This document shows positions 11,448 through 22,502 of a stretch of 64,000 nucleotides of DNA, one piece after another (position 1 is the first letter of the stretch; each line of letters starts with the position of its first letter). The DNA comes from Turritopsis dohrnii (lineage: Eukaryota > Cnidaria > Hydrozoa > Anthoathecata > Oceaniidae). The stretch is from contig BQMF02000385.1 of NCBI GenBank assembly GCA_027922465.2, positions 310,001 through 374,000 on the forward strand, in the 5' to 3' direction. The notes under the pieces were generated by a model. That model had not been told where the DNA came from. It did not search any database and was given only the letters and a program-made list of their open reading frames with translations. A program made the position numbers and the translations under genes.

Positions 11448-12364
11448 TTAATTAAATAAAGTCAATTTCACAGATTGTTCTTGCTTGTTCAATGACGGTT
11501 TGTCATCTCTAGTATACAACGCTTCACAAATCTTTTGACGTCTATATCCTTCACAGTTCTCTTTTAAAATAGTGAAGCTATCTGGCGAGGCCCGTTCGTG
11601 TCCAGTCCTCTCTGTATGTTGGTATATATGAGAGTTTTTGTCACGTTTCTGATGGTCGATTATGCGTTCAGAGAGTCGTCTTCCAGTTTCACCGATGTAA
11701 CGTTCAGTACAATTCTTATCTGGACACTGATACTTGTAGACAATATCGTTTTTGTGATGTTTCTCAGATTTGTCTTTCAACGAAAATTTAGATGAAAGTT
11801 TGGTAGATTTATACAGTGTTCTTAATTTGACATTATTTGGTAAAATACTGTCTATTGTTCGGTTCAATCTACGAACTAAATTTACTCCTTGCCTTCCCTT
11901 GTATGGAAGAACCATTACGGGAGATATCACTTGGGGCGTCTCTTCAGATTCTTGCACAGTTGGTTGTTGCGGTTGTGTTTTAACTTTTTGGTGTTCTTCC
12001 ATCATGACTCGTTTTACAACTTTGTATGGATATCCATTAATCTGAGTAAACACGTTTTTTAGATGATTCAATTCAATTTCTAGACCTTTCTTGTTAGAGC
12101 TTACAGTATCAAGCATCGCAATGTGCCGTTTTTCCACATTTTTGGAGCAAACGAGTGCCAATGCATGTATATATCATTACTAGTCGATTTTCGATATACT
12201 TCTGTTTGAAAGTTCCCATCAGTTAGACGTTTTATTTTAACATCCAGAAACGGAATGGCAAAATCTGTTTCCATCTCCATCGTGAACTTGATGTTTTGAT
12301 GAAATTTATTAAGTTCAGAAAGAACATTATGTACTTCATGTGATAATGGTATAAATTTTGGCAC
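11448..12364 (-). pseudogene. Penelope-like element: RT thumb and GIY-YIG endonuclease, 5'-truncated
   Basis: The minus-strand frame 12364-12101 has NIKFTMEMETDFAIPFLDVK and VYRKSTSNDIY, the end of a Penelope-type reverse transcriptase. After a frameshift near 12110 the frame 12161-11448 continues with NGYPYKVV, the linker, a Cys pair (YQCPDKNC) and a GIY-YIG-type box RYIGETGRRLSERIIDHQKR with later His residues. This order, RT then GIY-YIG, is diagnostic of Penelope-like elements. The fingers and palm of the RT are missing. The GIY-YIG segment is uninterrupted, so decay is moderate. Confidence 0.85.
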
Positions 12365-12697
12365 ATGGCAAGAAATTTTGAATTTTTGTTAGCGTTATAC
12401 CAACTCTTCTTGATAATGAACAAAGTCAAAATGAACAACTAAATATTATACTACTTATTGAAAAAGGTCAAAAATGTTTCTATCATCTTCGTTTATCATC
12501 GCTTTTGTAAATATGTTTTTTAACTCTGAGAAAGAAAGATATATTTAAGACGAAAAAAATGTCGTAATTTTGTGTGTACTTATTTTGGCGCACATACCAT
12601 TTGCGCCTAATAATGGTATAAAATTTGGCACATTTTTAGAATTTTGCGCGAAAAAGCGCTAAAATTTATATGTGCCAAATTTTGTACCAATAAGGTA

Positions 12698-14436
12698 GTT
12701 GTATTATACTGTGTTTTTTCACTCATATGTCTACCATTGTCATTATCGCCTGACTTACAGTTTCTTACTGTTTAACAGCATCAATTTTCTTGATAACAAC
12801 ATACGTTAGCAAGTGTTAACAACAACATGCTTGGAAAATGTTTTTCAAAAACTTCATGCACTAAAAAGAACTGTCTTTTATTATTCTAATTCACCCCTCC
12901 AAGCCCGATGTATTCTGTTCTATCCAATAGGCACTTCACAATCATCACAATGTGGCACTAATTTATAACTTATCGGATTGACACAGTATCTAACAATGGC
13001 TGAGCTGTTGTTACATGCACCTACCTTTTTGGTAGGAAAGCATTCTTCACATTGAGGTACAGTTGAAGTGTGCTTTCCAGTTATCTAGAAATCCCTCCAC
13101 ATTTAGTGCATTTAATTACTGGTTTGGAGGTGAAGGCAGCTAAGGGCAAATATTTTAGCAAGATTTGATGCCTATGCAACTGGTGTCATCCCTTGCAGGA
13201 TAATAGCCAGTAATCAACAGTTTCCATCTGTACTGATAACACATTGAAAAACGGTTGGAATCCCAGTAAAAATGCTTTTGAAGAAGGAGGTATCCAATAC
13301 CATCCCTGTTCCAATCTTCCTGCAGCCATCGTTGCTAGATTGATGTTAAAGGTATAAATTCCTTCATTTACTCAGTCAATGAAGATTTTTTTGATGGTTG
13401 GATTCCATATGAATTTTGACTTTCATTTTATCATCTTGCTGAATGGGAGCATGATGGGACTTTTTGAGTAGACCAAAGCGATATGATTTACAAGGCCAAG
13501 CCAGAAGTCACAGACTTCTGGTGGGAATCCTTTCCAAGGGGCTACCTTGGTGGGTGAACTTGGCAACGGCAGATGAATATGTGCTTCATGATTTCCTAAT
13601 AATTACTGACTGGCCTTTGCTTGGATGTTGGTTTGAACAGTTTCTTCTGATGGTTTGGTCCTTAAGATGAATTGGTTGAAGGTTACTGTAAAAGCATGAT
13701 GTTGTTTCCAAGCATTTCTGGATAGATTCTGATTGTGATTGGTGTGAAGGGGCTGTGGGATCGGGGCAATTGGTTGCAGAATTCTGCAACATTTATGCAG
13801 TCATTCTTCCTGCAAAAGTTTTCCATTGGAATTCCTAACAGATTTTAGACTGATGGCTAAAACAGCATCATACCAGGAATACTAAAGTCTGTCTCAATAT
13901 GATTGACAGTGGAAACAAATTACCTCATAACTTTTGATAGCCACTTCCGATTCCAAACATTTTTTTTTGCATATTTTAGATAATCAAAAGCACTATATTT
14001 GAATATATTTTTGGTTGAAAAATTCGCGATTTTTAGCGGTTAAATTTGCGATTTAAAAAATAAAGCTTTTTTTCTACTTAAGCTATAACTTTCATTTTTG
14101 CACCAGTTGTAGCCCTGCCTTAGGCAAAGAAAGTTATAAAGTTTAAGGGAAAACCCCGTTTTTTGTTGAAAGTTGGAGATTTGATGTTTCACATAAAATC
14201 GCTGCTGAGTGGTACTTCGGGTCCCATATCTTCTGAACAACCCATCGGTTTGCCCTCAAATCAAATTCCCTTCACATATTCATTAGGTGACTAAACCTGT
14301 GAAGATAGTTTAATACATGATATATTTTAATAGTGTAACATCTAAAAATACGGATTATTTATAAGCAGAAAAATATTGATGCTTCCTTGTATTCTGATTT
14401 CCTATAAAAAAAATACAAATCCTCAATTTACTTTAG
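12698..14436. other. No gene recognised; possible decayed coding sequence
   Basis: Between about 12890 and 13870 there are cysteine-containing short frames on the minus strand (for example CDDCEVPIG near 12920-12950) and scattered open pieces on both strands, none matching a family I can name. This may be an old transposon or pseudogene. From 13900 to 14436 the DNA is AT-rich. Upstream exons of the Mnt-like gene must exist somewhere to the left but could not be identified. Confidence 0.35.
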
Positions 14437-16083
14437 AACGATGAGAGCTATCCGTGAAACACATAACATTCTAGAAAAGAACAGGTATCAGATTGTATCT
14501 TCTTGCGACATGTGTAGATGGTGCACGACTCCACCGGTTTGCACGTGCAGATGGTGCACGACTCCACCGATTAGCACGTGCAGATGGTGCACGTCTCCAC
14601 CGGTTTGCATTTGTAGATGGTGCACGATTTCACTTTCTCTGTTTTTAGACGTGCCGAACTTAAAAATTACTTTCAGAAACTAAAATCAAATCTTCCAAGA
14701 TTAACTGACAAACATAAAGCATCTAACGTTTCAATCCTCACGGAAGCTGTTCGATATATTGCTGTAAGTTAATTCCACCATTATTTTAAATGTTCCATTT
14801 TGTGTTTGGTGAAAAGGGGTCACTTCGAACCATTTGTTCTCATTATAATCTACACTTTGGATTACTTTAAATTCTTCAGAAGTTTGTATAGTGACTCAGA
14901 TCCTACAAGTCAATTACAGTGAAATCACATTACTCTACAGTGAAATTTTACATCAAGATTAACTGAGAAAGTTGTCTAAGTTTTCTTATTGATAGATAAT
15001 TGGATTTTTTCATGGTAAAATCCTTAATTGCTTCCAAAATAAAACCTTTAAGAGAACAAAATATATGTTTTTAAAATCCTTGAATAAAATCCCATCGAAT
15101 GATGTAAAAATCGCTGAATTCTGACGTATGTGTGAAAAGTTATAGGCTGTTAAAATCTCAGACCGAGTTTCTCTGAGACACGCTGTATGTCATGCAACCT
15201 GCCTTTGAGGATAGAAATAACTCTTTTTATGCTATAACTACTATCAGGCAACGACATTTAAAGCATTAATAAAAAAAAAAATGTTTCACGAACTAAACCA
15301 ATAGAATGTCCTTTAAGAGAAGCACACAGAGTATGCATTGCATGCTGGTAGTTGTATGGCATATTGTAGAGTTATTTGAATATGGCTAATTGGACCATTT
15401 GGATTGGATTAATATGAAGTTCAGAAATACCTTAATACATGAAATATCTAAAGCAAGTAATTAACGCAAATTTGAAAATTTCGCGTTAATTAATTTACCG
15501 TATGTAGTGTAATTAACGTACGAATGTACTCTACCTTGACGACGATTCGCGTTAATTTTTGATCTCGTTAATTTTTCGAGCATTAATTACTTGCTTTACA
15601 CATTTCGTCTAATAAGGTATATAAATATATATATTTTCCATAATTCATTTTATGTTTTAGGAATTGACTGCAATAGATAAGGACTTCGAAGCAGAGAGAA
15701 CACGTTTAAGAAACTGTAGGTTATGTTATGAACAACGTATAAACATGTTAAAGGAAGAGTTGCAACGTCATACACTTCAAAATCAACTGTTTGTACAAGT
15801 TCAGCATGAAAAAAATAAAGCTGGTGTCTTACCAAAATCGAAAAAGAAAGAGATGAAGACGGTTGAAGTGCAAGCAAACGAAGAAGACATCGATCAACAG
15901 ATGAAAAGTTCAACGCCATCATCCACTACTACTCCGACTGAAACAGATGTTTTTCTGAAACCTGACATTTCCCTTAAGTGTGATCCAGCCACGAGTGAAC
16001 CAGTTGAAGCCACTTGTAAACTCAAAAAGATTGAAAACGAAGAAACGGACAGTGACAGTGAATTGAAGATTATTGTCGACTAG
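14437..16083 (+). CDS. MNT: Mnt/Mxd-type bHLH-leucine-zipper repressor (5' end missing)
   Basis: Three exons join in frame: 14437-14484, 14649-14763 and 15661-16083 (stop TAG). Each junction has GT-AG and matching phase. The basic region reads ETHNILEKNRR, with the His, Glu and Arg residues that contact CACGTG. Helix 1 is ELKNYFQKLKSNLP and helix 2 KASNVSILTEAVRYIAEL. A heptad-like zipper follows, and then an acidic, Ser/Thr-rich tail ending in SDSELKIIVD. In animals Mnt dimerises with Max in the nucleus and represses Myc targets through a Sin3-binding N-terminal helix. That helix must be in an upstream exon, because an acceptor (TTTAG) precedes 14437 in phase 2. Mxd is the alternative; the helix 2 and zipper pattern fits Mnt better. 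Confidence 0.8.
14515..14632. repeat. 42-bp tandem repeat with CACGTG E-boxes in the Mnt-like intron
   Basis: About three units of AGATGGTGCACGACTCCACC-type sequence fill most of the 164-bp intron between the basic region and helix 1. Two perfect CACGTG E-boxes occur at 14542-14547 and 14575-14580, each followed by CAGATG, a second E-box-like hexamer. CACGTG is the site bound by Max partners including Mnt. The reading frame through the repeat is open (Cys-rich CRWCTTPP units) but is treated as intron. Confidence 0.7.
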
Positions 16084-16884
16084 TATTTTCTTTATATTGA
16101 AATGCCTTTTTAGATATTTTTAGTTGCTATTTCTGCTCCATTTGCAATGCTTGTGCCAGTGTTTTCATTTGAAGTCTAACACGAACCAAAGAGCGTTCTT
16201 CATAGCATTCATTCATAGCATTAGGTCACAGTGGGTTTTTAACCTATTCTTTTGTACCGTATTCGTTTTAGAATTTTTGATGCAACTAGGGATGTTTCTG
16301 TTTCCAGAATTTAATTTTAAAAGTTTATGAAAACATTTTATTTATTGTATAAATGCGAAATATGTATGAAACATCCTTATCACGATCACAGAAGTCGATG
16401 AGAAATTATGTTAGTAGTAGCTTCCTATCACTAACGAATTCTAAGAACCAAATGAAGCGAAGTAAATATCATTATTATTATAGCATTTACACTGCACATC
16501 AAGTAAACCTTTCTGTCATTATTCAACAGGGCCGTCGGAAGGTCTTTAACTTTGTAGGGGCAAAGTGTCCAAAGGGCACAATCCGTTTTCACGAAGTGAA
16601 AATCCCGTTTTCAGCTGAGGTCTTGAGGAGGCGCAGTAAAGCCTCCCAGCGGAGTCTGAGAAATTTTGCAATTTTGGGCCACAGATGGCTTCAAATTAAG
16701 GTTACTTTTAGGTTTCTTAAGTGCCGGACATCATAGTGGAGGTTACAAACTTTCAGAAAAAAAACTTTCCTGTCGAAAAAGCCTTCATCACAAAATGGGA
16801 AAAGGGCACTTTTAATTTTCTGAAAATTATTGGAGGGACGCATGCAAAAATGGCAGCATGATAACCTGATTTAAGTACACTCTT

Positions 16885-17035
16885 TAATTCAGACACTCGA
16901 GGGATCGAAAAAATATTCGATTAATAGAAAATTCGAATTATGGAGGTTAATTTTCAAGGAAATGATTGGTGAAGGGACCATGAAATTCGTTCGAATTAGG
17001 GAGGTTCGAGTCACAGAGATTCTTCTGTCGTAACA
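16885..17035. mobile_element. Pogo/Tigger-type MITE fragment
   Basis: It contains CACTCGAGGGATCGAAAAAA, TTCGAATTATGGAGG and ACCATGAAATTCG, the same modules seen in inverse order in the complete element at 17122-17286. It lacks clean ends, so it is a decayed copy. Confidence 0.55.
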
Positions 17036-17121
17036 AGTTGAGAGTTTTTTATTTAACGAATGATCTTTAAAATTTTGACCGATTGTTGAAATCAGGCATC
17101 GATGACGTCATAATAGAGGTA

Positions 17122-17286
17122 CAGTCGAAGCTCTATAATTCGAACTTTCATAATTCGAACTCTCTCTCTAATTCGAACAAATTTCATGGTCTCCCCGCCT
17201 GTAATTTCTTTGTAAATGAACCTCCGTAATTAGAACTTTCCATAAATCTCGATCCCTTGAGTGTTCGAATTAGAGAGAGTTTACTG
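17122..17286. mobile_element. Pogo/Tigger-type MITE, complete
   Basis: The left end is CAGTCGAAGCTCTATAATTC; the right end, complemented, is CAGTAAACTCTCTCTAATTC. A TA lies on each side (17120-17121 and 17287-17288), as for Tc1/mariner-superfamily integration. The internal motif TTCGAAC is repeated. Related copies lie at 16885, 23651, 24648 and 59276. Confidence 0.75.
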
Positions 17287-17764
17287 TATGTATTTCAAGT
17301 TGGTTACGTGTGCATTTGAAGTATGGAAAATAATCATTGATAGATTTTCGTGACAAAGCGTGACGTTAAAAAGGGGGTGGGTACTACTTAGTTCAAGTCC
17401 ATGACATCACGATATAAAAAATTTTCGATATAAAGTATTTTTTGTATTTAGTCAAAACAAAGAAGTTGTTTTCCATTTTAACGCAATCTTATTTTTATAT
17501 TTTCCAATGTAAATAGTGCTTTAGTGTTGAATTCGGGTGGTGGTGTCTCTACCAAGCGTGACGTCACGCATTGGAGTTTTATATAAAAACGTGGCGGAGA
17601 GTGAAGACGGGGGTGGGTGATTCTAAAACCGCAAATTTAGCGTGACGTAATTATTGAATGGCCACTTTGTGACATCGCTTCTCTATCACGAAATTAGCAA
17701 AAGTTTTTTTTGAAGGTGCTAATAGTCAAACCTGTTTTCCTTTTTTTTAGTCTAGTCCGTGAAA

Positions 17765-17940
17765 AATTTGTAATGCTAAACTTTTTTTTATATATATAAG
17801 CAACCAAGGTCAGATGTTAGTAGTAATAACTGCTTAAAAAATGACCATTTTTTAGTAGTAATGTTGCTCATTTGTTGCTAAGAATTTATCGAAAATATAT
17901 ACATGTCCCGTCTTGAAAACCATCGTTTACGTTTGAGTTG
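17765..17940 (+). repeat. Dispersed repeat, also at 43080-43210 inverted
   Basis: The segment with AGTAGTAATGTTGCTCATTT, GTTGCTAAGAATTTATCGAA and GTCTTGAAAACC recurs in the opposite orientation near 43.1 kb with small differences. No TIRs were defined, so the element class is unknown. Confidence 0.6.
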
Positions 17941-18449
17941 CTTAATTAGAGTATCAAGTATAAAGTCTAGAACATTCAAATCATTACATAGAACGCACAA
18001 CCTAGTACTGCAACCTAGTGTAACAATTTTAAGTAATGTGTTGTATATATGCTAGTGCTGCATCATTTTCAAACTTTCATGTTGCCAATTTATGTAAGAC
18101 TATAGTTGTAGTGTTGCTAAACTTTTTGAGAATTTTCCAATATTGCTTATAAAAAACTTTCATTTACAATCGTTCAAGAATTACTCGAAAGGAGATGCAA
18201 AATGCAACAAAATTGCAAATTGATGAACTTCAGAAAAATTTGCAACAAAATGGATTTTTGCAACAAGAAAAAGTTTAAATATTTCTGCAACTGTTTCTAT
18301 TCAAACTTTTGGTTGAGGTTTTTTTGCGCAAAATGTGTTTTTGAAGGATGATTTTCTAGTGGCCCCACGTGTGAAACAAATACTAGCAAATCTCGTGACT
18401 TTCTTCATGCATTTGTGCCACACGCTCGTTTCATGTTTAGCATAGCAGT

Positions 18450-19320
18450 ATGTCGGAAGAGTAAAAATTGAACGATATGACGAGAAAGTTAAATTACTTC
18501 AGTTTTACAAAGAAAACAATGATGGATGGGTTACAAGAAGCGAAAAAAGTTTGAAAAAAGAAGAACTCGTGGAAGAATTCGAAGGAAAGTTCACTATCGA
18601 GACTCTTGAAAAGGCTTTTCATACCTTGTGAAAACAAACTTTCAAAGGGAGTACAATAAATACCAAAAAGAGAGAATGGTACCAAATAAACCATGGAAAT
18701 TTTACAAGAATATGCTCTTTTTGAAAGAAGAACCAAGATCGCCAGAGTACAATTCACAACAGAGGAAAGAGAGACACTCGTCATTTTTCATCATTCCAAT
18801 CCACCGTCGTCGTCGTGGTCATCGTCGTGGAATCATGATTTGATCGAATATAGAGACGGAAACATTAGACGTGCTTTGATTCAAAGGTAAAATGATGATC
18901 TTGACAACAAGTTTACGGAAGATGGCATAAAGAAAGAATTCTCTTTTGACACATTACAGAAAAGAAAGACAAGCTGAAGACACTTCAAGATCCTTAGTAG
19001 CAGGAATAGATGATGTATACAATTCCAGTTGGGAACATTTTGAACACATGCGATTTTTTGAATCAACAGAAACCGATCCGTACATGCGTACATGAGATAA
19101 GCCTGATGACGCAACACCTCCAGCAAAAAAATCAAACAATACTCAAGAAAGTGATGCTAGAGCTGCATTGTATACCGCCCTTGCAAACAGCTTTGAGAAA
19201 CCCACTTCACCACCACCAAAAAAACAGCGGTGAATCAAGAAAAGATGAAAATTCCCTTGCAGAACGCACAAGCCTATTTGGTAAGACAGTAGCTGACAAC
19301 CTACTGCAGTGTGTGTGACC
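18450..19320 (+). pseudogene. Decayed MADF-domain gene of a Harbinger element
   Basis: Broken plus-strand frames preserve MADF-type sequence: LVEEFEGKFTIETL, FQREYNKYQKER and KPWKFYKNMLFLKEE, then VYNSSWEHFEHMRFFESTE, and an Ala/Pro/Lys tail with ALYTALANSFEKPTSPPPKK. Several stops and frameshifts are present. A HARBI1-like transposase remnant lies on the minus strand at 20150-20520, facing this gene. That is the same convergent layout as the younger Harbinger element at 59.4-64 kb, so this is probably ORF1 of an older one. The two halves are now separated by a Penelope fragment. Confidence 0.55.
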
Positions 19321-19584
19321 CAGACAAATAAAAATAAAACAAAACTGAGTCCGAATAAATTCATTGTGTTGAAAAATCTAGAATCAGATTCAAACAATCA
19401 AAACAAGATTTGTAAAAAATGCTTATATTTCGATTTATAGCAAAATCATCATCAGAGTGGTGTTACAGAAACAGATCGAAATACTAAAAAGAGCGAAAAT
19501 TCCTTGGAGGCCATAAGTCCAGAGTTCAACTTCGGATGTGACTGTTTTATGTTCAGCGCTTCTTTAATTAGTGAATTGTTCCAA

Positions 19585-20140
19585 TTATCGCTTTTGTCGA
19601 TGACGCGGATGTTTTGTTTCACAGCGCTGAAAGTTCAAAATACCAACAATGTGATTGACCCCAGAGCAATTGTGTATGTGTTTACAAACGGCACTATTGC
19701 GGTCAGTCCAGGCGTGTTCTATTATGCGTTTGTGTAAAGTTCTCTCAGTCTCTTTCTTGACAACCAGGACAAACAATTTCATAAACGATAGAAGACATAC
19801 ACATTAACGGTATACAATCTTTCGCGTTTGTGAAAAACTCAACTTTTGTGGTGTCACAAACAAATTTGAAACAAACAGAAGTGTTACAATTACGTCTGAT
19901 TTTCGCTACACATGATTTTGCAAGCGAAATACTTTTATCACCAAGGTAGGGAAATCTAAACCAAACGACAACAGATGAAGTATCACTTTCTGGACTAATA
20001 ACTGTGAACGACTGTTTGTTCAAAAGTCTATATATTATTGAGTTACTTATACGTTTCGGAAAACCATTCCAAGATGCATAACGTTTAATTGGACTAATTT
20101 CTGACGATAGTTTGTTAGGTGAACAAATACGCATAGCACG
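19585..20140 (-). pseudogene. Second Penelope-like fragment: RT end and GIY-YIG region
   Basis: The minus-strand frame 20134-19745 has KRYASWNGFPKRISNSII (RT end), the linker FRFPYLGDKS with KSCVAKIRRNCNT, and IVYEIVCPGCQ, the Cys-containing lead-in to GIY-YIG. The frame then shifts, and 19782-19585 gives KTERTLHKRIIEHAWTDRNS followed by VCKHIHNC, the GIY-YIG core with its His-Cys tail. It differs clearly in sequence from the copy at 11.4-12.4 kb, so it is another family. It splits the older Harbinger element. Confidence 0.75.
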
Positions 20141-20149
20141 AGGATGTAA

Positions 20150-20520
20150 ATTTTACCTGAGCTTGATTCACTTCTGAGAAAATTGTGTAAGGTCAAAGCT
20201 GCATATGTTGTCACTGACTCTTTCGGGTTGCAATAAGAATGGCTTGCGAAAAACCCTACAGCGATTGGCAATTATACCAAAAGCCTTCCCTGAGATACGC
20301 CTTGCCCGGGACAAACGGTAGTTAAAGACTCTCTCTCTCTCTCTCTCAACGGACTTTGTGCCCAAACACCTCCATCTGAATTCCTACCGTTCATACCAAC
20401 TTCGACATAAAGGAATTCATATTCACACGATATGCTTTCCGTCGATAGCCCCAAATCGTGTTAAGAAAATTCCATCGCCGGAAAAATTTACAACCATTAA
20501 CAACATTGAGAATTAGGAAG
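20150..20520 (-). pseudogene. HARBI1-like transposase remnant
   Basis: Minus-strand pieces in shifting frames spell GAIDGKHI (first catalytic Asp, about 20450), YVEVGMNGRNSDGGVW, FNYRLSRARRISGKAFGIIA and YAALTLHNFLRSESSSGK. All are colinear with the intact transposase at 62885-63994. The second Asp region (GDEAF in the intact copy) is deleted, and the ISENLFG equivalent reads ISGKAFG, losing the catalytic Glu. A CT microsatellite (20327-20347) has expanded at the deletion point. Confidence 0.75.
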
Positions 20521-21428
20521 AGTCCAAAACCTTTAAAAAAATGAAAAAAAACTTTCTACAACCAGTTGGACAGTTTGTGCTAAATGCATCAGCTTTGAAG
20601 GACCAGACAGTAATGCATACCATCCAGAAAATGCCCATGATTAATTCATGGAAAATATATCAACGTAGAAGAATAGCTCCTAAAAGCCATCTCAAACGTT
20701 GATGCTTCAGAAAACCTATTGCATTTAGAGTTGGATTTCGTCGGAGATTTTGATAAAGTTCATTTGGAAACCGAGTTTCATCTCATTCTCTCCATTTTGG
20801 ATCAGTTATGCGAGGTGCTTCAAAAGGTGAAAAGAAAAACGACAATTTTGAAGTTTTGTTAATTCTCATCATTTCAAAACAAGACTAAAATTGCTTAAAC
20901 ATGATGATGGGTGCTGTTGATTATGTTGCTCATAATTTGATCCGTCGTTGTGCCAAAATATTAGGGACGTTACGAAACTACGACGACAACGAAGACGACG
21001 ACCAACAAGATATTCATCTTCAATGAATCACAAAACAACAGAAATTGTACACTAATGCTTATGAAGTTTGTTTCTTGAACTTAGTGAGACAGAATCATGA
21101 AGGAACCAAGGAAATTTATCCAAAGTAGCTACTGCTATTCTCACGCCTTCGTTTTCAGTACGACTTCAAAATATTACTTTTCACGTTGTACGTAGAACAT
21201 GCAAATCTAATGATGATGTTAGTAAAATTAAAAACATTTCCCAATAGTATAGTGTGAAATGACATCAATTGTAAAGCAAATCTATGAAGTAAAGTGAATC
21301 TTTTGTTTGCCTCACGTCGTCGTCCACTTTGCCGTCGCAGTTTCGTTTATGTTCAACATGTGCTGAAATGAATTTTCACACATACAGAATTAAGTTTTGT
21401 ATTGCTTATTTGCGGTGTTTCACAGTGC

Positions 21429-21821
21429 TCCATCCTACATGAAAAACGTCTCCAGAAACTGGTCAATGCTAGTGCTGGTTACGTATGTGGAAGGTACATG
21501 AAAACCGTTGATGCTGTGAACCTGTGTTGGCTACCTGCTGTTGAACACTCCTCATGGTCAATTGCCAAACTGGCATGAAAATCGATTAACTGCCCAGACT
21601 GGCTTAAATTCCTACCTATGGAATTGACCAAGGAAACTCGAACAAGAAGAGGCCAAATGGGCAATATGATCAAGTGCTCAACAAATGTTCAAACGACGTT
21701 CAAAATATTCAATGATTTGCCAACTGAATGTCGATCTTGTCATAGTTATGGAATGTTCTGCAAACTAACCAAAAAATATTTTTTAGATAAAGCACTTGCC
21801 AGATGTCTCTCTGTCTCTTAG
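21429..21821 (+). pseudogene. Non-LTR reverse transcriptase C-terminal fragment
   Basis: Plus-strand codons give KLVNASAGYVCGRYMKTVDA, VNLCWLPAVEHSSW, a stop, TKETRTRRGQMG, TFKIFNDLPTECR and YFLDKALARCLS. This is the conserved tail of a non-LTR RT subfamily common in cnidarians and other invertebrates (N-x-A-A-G-x-V-x-G-R-Y, W-L-P, Y-F-L-D-K-A-L-A-R). It is truncated at the 5' end and ends at the TAG at 21819-21821. Confidence 0.65.
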
Positions 21822-22502
21822 TTGCATTTCATTTTGGTTTTTTTTTGTTCTTTTTTGTTTTTTTATTGTTTTTTTTTTTTGTTCCACAAAAGGTTTTTGC
21901 GCTATATTTCAACATTGAGCCTAAATTTTGGGTTATCTACAATATTCACCACCTATAGTCCATTCACCTTTTTCTCGTTTACGAGTATAATGCCTCTCAA
22001 TATATTTAGTGCGGTTGTTCTGTTTAACGACTCTGGTTACAGTGCATAGTGACCATATTTTTTTTATTTTTTTTCTGTTCTTCATTATTTTATGTACTTT
22101 ACGTATTTCTCTCGCTAAGGGCTAATTTGTGTCCGTATACATCGAAAGGGCGACTACAATAGTAACTACAAGAATTCTCAACATCGTTCATGTTTACGTC
22201 GTACGCCTGTCCTCATTTTTCATTTTTGACCCTTGTCTTCTCAACCTTCTTGTTCTTGTTTCTGAAGTATATGTTTATTAGCAAATGTTACTTTTCTAAT
22301 ATTTAATTCATGATCGTGCACATACACTAGTCTTTCGCTATTTCAGTAGAATTAGCCAAATGTAAAACTTTGGAACTGAAACATAAACCGTTATTATTAT
22401 TATTATTATTACCTCAGGTAACTAAATTAAGTGATTGCTTGAAATTTGAAAGTTAAAAGTTAAAGCACGAGAATGACGACGTGACGAAAACTACTAAGAA
22501 GT

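Larger units (their letters stand above)
10282..12695. mobile_element. TA-flanked inverted-repeat element hosting other insertions
   Basis: The left end reads CCTTATTGGTATAAAATTTG and the right end, complemented, CCTTATTGGTACAAAATTTG. A TA dinucleotide flanks both sides (10280-10281 and 12696-12697), as for Tc1/mariner-type integration. Blocks of TTTGGCGCAC and AATGGTATA recur near both ends, making long irregular inverted repeats. No transposase of its own is seen. It has been entered by a MITE (10331-11020) and by a Penelope-like element (about 11090-12364). Confidence 0.6.
16084..18440. other. Intergenic, transposon debris, no gene
   Basis: The stretch is AT-rich and holds the pogo-type MITEs and dispersed repeat listed separately. 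A stretch from about 16530 that starts GGGCCGTCGGAAGG resembles a hAT terminal sequence, but no matching right end was found. No coding exon could be supported. Confidence 0.4.

Noticed and set aside
12890..13870. Decayed coding-like region with Cys pairs
   Set aside because: No continuous frame or family motif could be established, so it is reported only as an unassigned stretch.
14441..14683. 80-residue ORF with CRWCTTPP repeats
   Set aside because: It is the Mnt-like exon read through the intronic 42-bp tandem repeat; the splice sites and the bHLH continuation in the next exon show the Cys-rich part is intron.
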